NCBI GenBank assembly: GCA_027946365.1 | Contig: JAPEUQ010000006.1 | Span: 372,001-436,000 of the forward strand | Source: Kalmusia sp. IMI 367209 | Lineage: Eukaryota; Ascomycota; Dothideomycetes; Pleosporales; Didymosphaeriaceae | DNA: 64,000 nt | Reading direction: 5' to 3' | Part shown: positions 55,996 through 64,000 of the stretch, one piece after another | Numbering within the stretch: the first letter of the stretch is position 1 | Layout of the letters: each line of letters opens with the position of its first letter | The notes under the pieces: model-generated | Told to the model about the DNA's origin: nothing | Seen by the model: the letters and a program-made list of their open reading frames with translations, nothing else | Databases searched by the model: none | Made by a program: the position numbers and the translations under genes

Positions 55996-58154
55996 ATGTG
56001 GTCGTCTGCTGGCCTGATTTTGCTGATCGCGCTTTCTTTCGTTGTTACATGCACACCAGTCGAATCAGTACGGTCTTGGGCTACTAGAAGCGGTGTTGCC
56101 GAGAGACATCTGACGACAGGAGTTGGAACACGAGATAGTGGTAAGCAAATGCAAGACATGGCTATAAAATCGACAACTAACATGCGTTAGCCGACCACCC
56201 GTATATCAGACACGAGGTTCGTGATTTGGCAGAAAACTACCCGGATCAGTGGGCATTGTACTTGTTAGGGCTTTCGCAGTTCCAACAGGTGGACCAATAC
56301 GACCCTTTATCATATTATCGAATTTCAGGTACGCGCATGACACTAGAACAATATCTGGTCCATTGCTGAAGCGAGTGAAAGGCATCCACGCTCGACCGTA
56401 TGAGGTTTGGCAGGATGGACAAGGAACTCCTGGGGCAGCTATCGGCGCTTACTGCCCTCATTATAGCAGACTCTTCGCGACTTGGCATCGTCCATATCTG
56501 GCGCTTTTTGAGGTCTGTATTGATATTCTTCGCTCTTTGCTTCCTCTAGAACCTATTCGTTAACATGAATTTAGCAAGAGCTCTGGAAGCATGTCCGATC
56601 TATAGCCGATCAGGCTGAGGGAGATCGTGAGCGTTGGTCTGCTGCCGCCGATGCATTCCGTATACCCTATTGGGATACTGCACTGGGTCCTTCAAGTGGT
56701 GGTGTGCCCGATTTTCTCACCTCTCCGAGATGGACCATCGTGGGACCAAATGGAACCCAGCTCATCGATAACCCTCTCTTCTGGTATCAATTTCATCCAC
56801 TGATACCAGGGGATTTTGGTTCGTCCGATGTGAGTTTGTTGCTTTCATAACACATCATGACCATTATACTCAATGCTTCAGATCGCCAATTATTCTCGTA
56901 CAATGCGTTGGCCAACGTCACATGATTCAGACGCAAAACCGCAGGTGGGGGAGTGGCAGAAAGGGTACCTCGCATCCCAGATTCAACGCCAAAATGATAT
57001 CCACGGTGCATTCCAGCATACTGCGTTGTTCAACGAGTTCTCTGCAGTCCTAGAAAATGCGCATGGAGTGATTCACGTTGTTACTGGAGGCGAACAAGTA
57101 GAGTCACAAAATGACAAGATACGCGGCCATATGTGGGACCCAGAGTACTCGGCTTTTGATCCGGTCTTCATGTTGCATCACGCGTAAGAGAATGAATTGA
57201 AACGCTTTTTCTAGAACGCTGACACTGTTCTGCAGAAGCATCGACCGCCTCCTGGCTCTATACACGGCGGCTAACCCTGACGTTTGGCTTGAGCCTCTAG
57301 CTGTCAATAGCGTGAATAATATCCCCAACTTTTGGATCCCACCTAACGCGGTTACCGATGCAAATTACCCGCTTCCGCCTTTTTGGAAGGACGAGCAAAC
57401 CTTTTACAACTCGGAAGATGTCCGCAGTACGGACGCGCTTGGGTACGCTTACCCGGAGACACAGCATTGGAACTTTGCCTCTGCCGACGATTGGCAGAAT
57501 GACGTTAGAAGCACAATCCAGAGGCTCTATCCAAACAACGTTCAGACAACTTTAACGAATGCTATCTTATCTGGCTCTGAACTCTCCTCTGTCGTTGAGG
57601 AAGGTGATATGTTCACGGATTGGACTATCGAAGCGAGAGCGTCCGTGGCTGAGATGCCATCTACGTTCCAAGCGAAATTTTCTTTTACTGGCGACTTTTC
57701 TTCTGACGAAAGTACACAAGTCGGCATGTGGCCGAGGATGATGCCTGAGAGCCATGAGCCTGACGCATGGAAGGTTCGCCAAGCCGAGCGTAAGGCCCGG
57801 CGTGGTAGCACACCTGATCAGAGCTCGAGCAGCACAATCGCCTTGACATCAAGCTTGCTGGATCGGATTGCGGCGGGCAAACTAGAGAATTTGAGTCCGG
57901 ATGCTGTGGTTCCGTATCTGAAAAATCATTTGACGTGGACTGTATATGCAGTAGGCCTCCTTTCAAAAGATCTCCTATTATAACTGCTAATCAAACGCAA
58001 GGGTAATAAACAACAGCGGATGACGAATGCTCAGCTGGCAACGTTCACTGTCGATGTGATCAGCACGAAGGTTCGCATCCCGAAAGACCCTTCTCAACCA
58101 CTCGAGTACACCAGCGACACGACCTCGTACCCAATGGGTAGGGAGGACAGCTGA
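55996..58154 (+). CDS. Secreted tyrosinase (type-3 copper)
   Basis: This is a phenol oxidase of the tyrosinase family with a signal peptide (M-W-S-S-A-G-L-I-L-L-I-A-L-S-F-V-V). Seven exons give 612 aa: 55996-56140, 56191-56328, 56382-56512, 56575-56829, 56882-57183, 57236-57950 and 58002-58154. CuA ligands are in I-H-A-R-P-Y-E-V-W (about 95), A-Y-C-P-H-Y-S and A-T-W-H-R-P-Y-L-A-L-F-E (about 130). CuB ligands are in A-H-G-V-I-H-V-V-T-G-G (about 283) and F-M-L-H-H-A-S-I-D-R (about 320). The Cys of C-P-H could form the thioether bridge seen in fungal enzymes. A long C-terminal domain follows the catalytic core and may be removed on activation. Likely substrates are mono- or diphenols. Confidence 0.93.
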
Positions 58155-58405
58155 AAGGAAATGTACCATCTTTATTCATCTCGATTGTGTTATTTCAGTC
58201 AGATCGTGGTCTTTTCTAATGTCACGATGCTCTGTCTCTACAATATTTGTGTACTACCGAGGTCCATAGTTCACATTTGGAGGAGCATTCCGGTTGGCAG
58301 GTTCCAGTAATTCAAGTCGTTGATGGTAGTATAGATATAATGATAACGACGATACTTTGATATGAGCAAACCAATGCTTGCTTGCTTGCTCACGGTGCTT
58401 CCAAT

Positions 58406-60275
58406 CTACAACGTCCATCCATTATTGCACATGCTCCTTCTCCTCCGCCTTTGGTATCCGCACCATGGTCGCCGTAAGCAGCGCCCCCGCCAGCGCAGCC
58501 GCCAGCCCAAACCACCAGATGGCCCGGATCCCACCCAGCCCAATCTCCCCGTCGGCAGCGTCTCGACCTTGTTCCCAATCGCGCCACTCACACTCGTCAT
58601 AACCGCCATGGCAAGATTCTGCACCGTAACCAGCAGACTCCCCGCAGCGCCCTGGTAGCTCCGCGGCACGCTGCTGGTGATGAAGATGGCGCCGGCCGCA
58701 AAGCTCATGTCGGGCCCGAAGGTTGCGAGGGCCACACCCGGCATGGAGAGCGCCCAGTAGCTAGACGCGGGGGTCTGGGGCAGGAAGAAGACGGGCCCGA
58801 GGCCGAAGGCGAGCATGCTCGCCGTCAGAATCACGTGCGTTGGCACGACGTGCAGCGTCTTGGAGACGATGTAGGCGGCTAGCACGCCGACGATGCCGTT
58901 GGGCAGCAGGTAGAGGGCTACCTTTAGCGGCGAGGCGTGCTGGTAGCGCTGCCAGAATTGGATGGCGTAGAATTGCCAGCCGCCGCCTGAGAGTTGGGAT
59001 TGTCAACTTTGACCATGTTCGGGGGGATATTTGATGGGGGACGTTAGGGGGGAACTCACTGTATGCGCCGAGGCCGAGGAAGTACGAGATGAGGAGGAAG
59101 CCGAAGCCGGGCGTTTGCCAGAGTCTATTGGGAATGAGCGGGCGAGTGACGTGCTTTTCGACGAAGTAGAACCCGACGAGCATGAGAAAGCCGAGGATAA
59201 TGGAGATGTACGTGTACGGGTTCCACTGCGCCGAGGAGCCCTGCGTGAGCCCGAAGATGATCAAACCACATCCCATGGACGCGAGGCCCGCGCCGACATA
59301 GTCAAACTGGCGCAACGACGGTGCCTCAGCGTTGACATTATCCTTCGCCGGACGCAGGTCCGGGATCGTGAGCTGCGCTGCCAGCGCGCAGGCAGCAAGG
59401 AAGATCGCCGTGCTGCCGAATATCCACGGGAGATGGGCGCTCAGCGCGCCCGCCTGTAGACACCCGAGCCAGTACCCGAATGGCGAGCCGGCGGCCATCA
59501 GGCTGAAGACCCGCGTCTTACGGATGCCCGGGCTGTACACGCGGCCGAGGATGCTCATGGAGGCCGAGACGAGCACGCCCACGGCGAGACCCTGCATGGC
59601 TCGCGCGACGAAGAAGAGGATCTTCAGCCGTGGGTTGATGGCTGCGGCTGCGACGGCGGTCCACACGACTTCCCAGAGGAAGGCGCCGACCATGAGCGGC
59701 TTCGGGGGCGCAAGGTCGGCCAGCGGGCCCGAGACGATGACGGAGAGGCCGGAGGCGAGCATCAGGGAGCCAATGAGCCAGGGGATCTGCGAGGGGGCGA
59801 TGCCGAGCGCCGCGCCGAAAACGTCTTGCGTGACGGCGACGTGGCCGATGTTGAGGGCGGCGACGAGCTGGCCGACTGTGCAGGTCAGGACGAAGACGAC
59901 TTCTGCGAGGAGGTTCGGGAGCTCCGGGGGGACGCCTTGGGAGGTGGGGAGACGGGGGCTGTTGCGTTCCTGATCTAGGGTGGTGTGGGAGGAAGGGGAT
60001 ATGGATATGTCGCTTGTGCGGCTCTGGACGCGGACGAGTTCGAGGGTTGCGCTAGGGAGAGGCTCAATGGTGTCTCGGCTGGGTGTGGGCACAAGTGCTT
60101 CTCGATCTGTAGAGATGTGCTTTGGGCGTGGATGCAGAGTAGGTGAGACTTCAGGAAGTGTCGGTGGTTCTACTTTGGAGAAATTGTGTCTCATGGCGTC
60201 TTTGGGGCGGTGATTGTCCGAGACCTTGCCATCTGGTACGCTCCATATGCCTGCTGGGTGCACAATGGAAGCCAT
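58406..60275 (-). CDS. MFS multidrug-type transporter; last helix out of frame
   Basis: This is a 14-helix-type major facilitator (DHA2-like) with a long cytosolic N-terminus (about 115 aa). Two exons (complement 60275-59060 and 58987-58406; intron 59059-58988). Helices and family blocks include F-V-L-T-C-T-V-G-Q-L-V-A-A-L-N-I-G, the motif around G-P-L-A-D-L-A-P-P-K-P, and G-G-W-Q-F-Y-A-I-Q-F-W after the splice. The published-type ending I-W-W-F-G-L-A-A-A-L-A-G-A-L-L is present but in the next frame, starting right after a G-run at 58547-58550 (minus strand). One extra G there would restore it, to a stop at 58432. As written the protein ends in unrelated basic residues at 58406. Confidence 0.88.
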
Positions 60276-60980
60276 CTCATCTCTTTCTGTTGTAATGCGC
60301 TGCTGACAACCTGGAAGGCTGTGCTACTTGCAAACCGTGGACTTGTGACTACAGCGGAGTCTTGATCGTGAGATTTGGGCGTGCGGAGACGCGGGGCATC
60401 GCGTTTATCACATCAGATCCTCCAGGAACAGTGATAAGCTCCAGGTTACCAGGTTAGCGCGCTATCATGTGACATACTAGTCACGTGATTCACGTAGCAT
60501 CCCAAACCACCTCAGACCTAACTAGAGACAAGACTCTGGAAGACTCGTACAACAATAGAACGAGACGGGAGACGTAGTGCGCAAGGATGTCTCTTCCATG
60601 ACCAGGCCACGGCCGCGGAGAGACACTGCGTCGCTGAGACCCACTTAACAACCATGTAAGCAAGCTTCAACGGCCTTCGAACCGCGGCCCCGAGATCGCG
60701 CAACATTTTGCTTCCATCCCAAACATACACTCCATAGACTCATATCCTACGTAGCGCATCGTAGTTTTCCCTCTACACAGCCCAATCCCCATTGAATACC
60801 AAGAGGCATGATACGCCCAACATCCCTCCGAGCCACACGTCCCATCCTAACCGCATCCAAGTCCCCAATCCGCCCCTTCCACACCCTCAACCCCAAACCC
60901 CATACTTTTTCCCCCAATCCTGTACCCCAGCTTCCGCGCTTCCCCGCCAGCACAAACGCCTCTTTCACTGCCCACCCAGC
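60276..60980. other. Divergent promoter region, MFS (minus) and methyltransferase (plus)
   Basis: This region serves two genes pointing away from each other. Near its right end an upstream ATG at 60808 opens a 151-codon frame overlapping the methyltransferase start. It has a mitochondrial-presequence-like beginning (M-I-R-P-T-S-L-R-A-T-R-P-I-L) but is in another frame. Confidence 0.4.
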
Positions 60981-61826
60981 ATGGCCTCTCCGCCCAACAA
61001 AACAGACTGGTCCGCAACCCAGTACCTCAAATTCGGCAACGAGCGCACCCGCGCCGTCTACGACCTCCTCAGCCAGGTGCGCCCGCACGTGCAGTCGGCC
61101 TCACCACGCATCTACGACCTCGGCTGCGGGCCCGGAAACAGCACGCAAGCCCTCCTCGATGCGTTCCCGGGTGCGAAAATCACGGGCATGGACTCCTCGC
61201 CGGACATGCTGTCCAAGGCACGCGCGGCGCTCTCCGACGTCGAATTCGTCCAGGGCGACCTAGCCACCTTCAAGGTCGGGGACGAAGGCGCGGACATCTT
61301 GTTTTCCAACGCCGTGTTCCACTGGCTGCGCAGCGCGGAGCGCATCCCCGCTCTGGTCCGCTTGTTCTCCGCGCTGAAGCCGGGAAGCGTGCTTGCGATC
61401 CAGGTCCCGGATAACTACGACGAGCACTCGCACCGCTTGATGCGGGATACTGCGTCTGCGGCTTCGGCGTCGTGGGCCTCTTCGTTTGCTGGTACGCGCA
61501 TTGGAGATGTTTCTGATGCTGAGCGGCCGGATCTTGATCCTATCGAGGCGCCCAACGCGTTTTATGATGCGCTCGTGGAGTACTCGGGAAGTGTGAATAT
61601 CTGGCGGACGACGTATTCGCATGTTTTGGCTGATGCGCATGCGATTGTCGAGTGGGTCAAGGGGACGGGGTTACAGCCGTATTTGCATCGGATAGGGGAT
61701 GAGGGTGCGAAGCAGGATTATCTGGCAGAGTATGAGCGGAGAATTGGGGAGGCATATCCGAAGCTAGCGGATGGAAAAGTGTTGTTAGGGTATCCGCGAT
61801 TGTTTGTTGTGGCAGTCAGGAAGTAA
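60981..61826 (+). CDS. Class I SAM methyltransferase, trans-aconitate methyltransferase-like
   Basis: This single-exon protein of about 281 aa starts M-A-S-P-P-N-K-T-D-W-S at 60981. The class I methyltransferase motif I is Y-D-L-G-C-G-P-G-N-S-T, followed by M-D-S-S-P-D-M-L and F-V-Q-G-D-L. The N-terminal W-S-A-T-Q-Y-L-K-F and F-S-N-A-V-F-H-W are as in trans-aconitate 2/3-methyltransferases (Tmt1/Tam type). These esterify trans-aconitate, a leaky by-product of aconitase, so a housekeeping detoxifying role is likely. The earlier reading from 60792 uses a non-ATG start and is not preferred. Confidence 0.9.
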   Translation: MASPPNKTDWSATQYLKFGNERTRAVYDLLSQVRPHVQSASPRIYDLGCGPGNSTQALLDAFPGAKITGMDSSPDMLSKARAALSDVEFVQGDLATFKVGDEGADILFSNAVFHWLRSAERIPALVRLFSALKPGSVLAIQVPDNYDEHSHRLMRDTASAASASWASSFAGTRIGDVSDAERPDLDPIEAPNAFYDALVEYSGSVNIWRTTYSHVLADAHAIVEWVKGTGLQPYLHRIGDEGAKQDYLAEYERRIGEAYPKLADGKVLLGYPRLFVVAVRK

Positions 61827-62060
61827 ATGGATCAGGTCGAGAATAGGTCATCTGAAGCGGAGTCGAACGAATCGGAACATGTATTTAATTAGTGTACTAT
61901 GAAGCCTAACGCGTCCAATAAGAAATTCGCCTAAACTAACCTTTCTCGTTGCGAGTATGAGTTGACCATAATGCTTACCCTTCCGCCTTAACATAAAGTT
62001 TCCCAATTGGAGGAACTTATTTAACACTGCTCCTAGCCTGATGAACATGCTTCGGCTCAG

Positions 62061-63751
62061 CTAATCACGACATCGTAAACAAATGTTCCGGTCACAGCCC
62101 GCACAATGAAATATCCAGCGGAGCCAGTCGGTATCGCACTCAGGACATGAAGTGCCATGACCATCCCTAGCATAGCGGCGCTGCCAATCGTGCCTGTGAG
62201 GAGGCGGCGCAGCATTCTGCTCGTTAGGTGCCCCCTGCCAGATGTGATGCTGGTCCGCCGTGACGCATCGGCACGTCTTCCATTCTGATTGGCAGAGATA
62301 GCAAAATTGATGCATGCAGCGACATCTGGAGTTTGAATTAGTCTCTACATCGTATACAAAGATAAGCATTGGCCACTTCAGAAGAACTTACATCATATGA
62401 TAGCAGCCCGTGTTGAGCTCGACCATATTCTTGCACTTCGGACAAGTATTCCATTGCTTCTCCTTTGCCAGAGCTAGCAGGGCTGTGACGTTCTCGTCAT
62501 CTGGACAGAGCCCATCATGGTGCTTTGCTTTGCAGGTAGCACACGTTGTCTGAGCGCATGCGGAGCAAGTGGCTACATCTGCCTCAATGTTCTTCGGCTT
62601 AATCCATTTTGCGCACTCCACATTGCTGCAATAGATACGGTCCGGGGTCTCCAATTCTTCTTTCTTCTCCTGAAACCTAGTGAGAAGGTCTTCAGGCAAG
62701 AACGGCGTGCAGTGCAACACCTGAATAGGTTCACAGCAGCGTGGCGGAAAAATAGAAGTGTCTGCTATGGCTGATTCGAAAAGCCTCTGGAGGCAAGAAC
62801 GACAGTTAGCATGCTTGACGTCTCCGCTGGACGGACAGGGTAGTTTCAATATATCTCCTGGGAAGAAGCTGTCAAAGCAAACCGAACACTCGGTGGTCTG
62901 GAGATTCTCTACAATCTCTTCATTTTCACTGTCGTGAGCATCGGTTTGGAGGGGCTTGTCGTTGACTACAAGCTTAACCTCACTGTCGACAGGAAGTTCA
63001 GCGTCTTTCTCATCGCCACATCGAACGTGCTCCTCGCCAGCAGATTCGATATGTCTATCCATGATAGGTTCGTCTTGTTCCCCGCTCCCTGATTTGACGG
63101 GCTTCAACGTCGAGGCTGGATCATTGTCGAAAAGCTCTGCATGACTCTTGTATGCCAATGCGGCGGCTTCGAATCTTTGCCAAAGTTTGACTCGCTTCGT
63201 GTCTCTGGTATTCGCGTCTCTCAGCGAGGCACTCCCTTCTTCAGCAGGACGAGTCCTCGACTGTACAGATACAGCGTGCGCCGTCTGGGTCCCTCCCAAA
63301 TCAATGGCATTTGCCAATCCAGCAGCATCACCGGTCGGCTTTTGGCGGTTCCTATCCGGCCCGCCATTCTCTCCGATTGGCGGCTGAGGAGCAGGTGCCC
63401 TTCCCGTCAATCTACATGCCATCGCATGATCCGCTGGCCGTGATCAGCGCTTCTTACTAAAGGCGACTTCGTCTTGACACTCGACCCTCTCTTACCTTGC
63501 GCGACCCTCTCCTCCACCAACAACCGCTGGTACAATTGTAAGTCCGCATGTTCTTTCCTCAGTATACCCACAGCCGCACACCGTCCATCGATCTCAGCCT
63601 TCTTCTTGAGCAGTTCATCACGAAGGCTGCTGAACGCTACTGCTTCGCTAGCAGCTGCGGCGTCGTCAGCTTCGGCGCTGTGCGTCTTGAGGATGGCGGC
63701 GATGTCTTGGAGCTGGAGGTCGAGCGCCAATCGCGCTGTGTCGGGATCCAT
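62061..63751 (-). CDS. RBR-type E3 ubiquitin ligase
   Basis: This is a ring-between-ring ubiquitin ligase of 520 aa from three exons (complement 63751-63496, 63433-62392 and 62325-62061). The first exon is a helical region (M-D-P-D-T-A-R-L-A-L-D-L-Q). RING1 is C-S-V-C-F-D-S-F-F...C-R-S-C-L-Q-R-L-F. The in-between ring is I-Y-C-S-N-V-E-C-A-K-W...C-S-A-C...C-A-T-C-K. RING2 is T-C-P-K-C-K-N-M-V-E-L-N-T-G-C-Y-H-M, continuing across intron 62391-62326 to C-R-C-M-H-Q-F-C-Y-L-C. The last Cys-rich tail (C-P-E-C-D...C-A-G-C-D-R-N-I-C-L-R-C) is an extra small zinc element. RBR ligases carry ubiquitin on a RING2 cysteine; C in M-I-C-R-C or nearby would be the candidate, which I cannot assign exactly. 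Confidence 0.93.
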
Positions 63752-64000
63752 GGAGCTCGCAAATACGTTGACAGTTCTGCTGAAAAGATTGCGGGCGAAA
63801 AAGCGCGACGGTGGGGCGACAGAGGGGTTATTTGCAGAGAAGCGGAAGGCAGGTGAAGGGCACTCTTGGACCACGGCGAGGAAAGTGCAAACGGCCAACG
63901 CGACTCAACTTAAACGATCCGTAAGAGGAGACAGCAACGAGCGTCGCCACCAAAAGTAAGTAACAGTAGCGGTAAAGACAAGTGCGAATTGAAAGTGGAG
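63752..64000. other. Upstream region of the RBR ligase gene
   Basis: The frame of the first exon continues upstream for about 49 codons without an ATG, so this is probably its 5' leader. No other feature is seen before the window ends. Confidence 0.4.

Noticed and set aside
1..64000. CRISPR arrays, rRNA or bacterial operons
   Set aside because: None seen; intron-rich genes and gene content are those of a fungal nuclear genome. No tRNA could be recognised by eye, although a tRNA scan was not possible.

Overview
This window is nuclear DNA of a filamentous ascomycete (Pezizomycotina). A dothideomycete is likely, but the sequence does not fix the class. Nearly all genes have short introns (about 43-70 bp) with GT...CTAAC/CTAAT...AG signals. 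The gene set also fits: a full-length SIN3, a PAS/kinase/receiver Rim15, a TAP-type alpha/beta hydrolase, PigL_N and NACHT proteins, a CorA-like membrane protein, and secreted oxalate decarboxylase and tyrosinase. I rebuilt exon joins by hand from reading frame, splice motifs and family knowledge, so most gene models below are spliced rather than single ORFs.

Layout. 0-11 kb is a core block: the 3' end of a GH3 beta-glucosidase, SIN3 (seven exons, about 1600 aa), a DsbA-like thioredoxin-fold protein, and a tandem F-box-like protein. 11-17 kb holds a GPI-anchored wall protein, a small zinc-ribbon gene or fragment, and two neighbouring PigL_N proteins. One PigL_N gene carries ankyrin repeats and two in-frame amber codons; the other ends in a zinc ribbon. 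18-27 kb is core again, with the Rim15 kinase and a Tudor-domain protein. 27-45 kb is accessory: long AT-rich gene-poor stretches, a decayed reading frame with internal stops, a CorA-like gene with one internal TGA, two diverged paralogues of an unrecognised family, an S33 hydrolase, and an intact NACHT-TPR NLR. 45-64 kb is secreted and secondary metabolism plus housekeeping: an SBP56-like beta-propeller, oxalate decarboxylase, an MDR enoyl-reductase-like enzyme, a single-pass wall-sensor-like protein, a LanC-like protein, tyrosinase, an MFS transporter, a class I methyltransferase and an RBR ubiquitin ligase.

How the genes relate. I see no convincing classical biosynthetic cluster. The coherent theme is self/non-self recognition: two PigL_N proteins, a NACHT-TPR NLR and a CorA-like membrane protein lie within about 30 kb, and several members are broken by substitutions while NLR and hydrolase neighbours stay open. 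Separately, the LanC-like and MFS genes each carry a one-base G-homopolymer frame break. These could be real lesions or consensus errors and should be checked against reads before being called pseudogenes.
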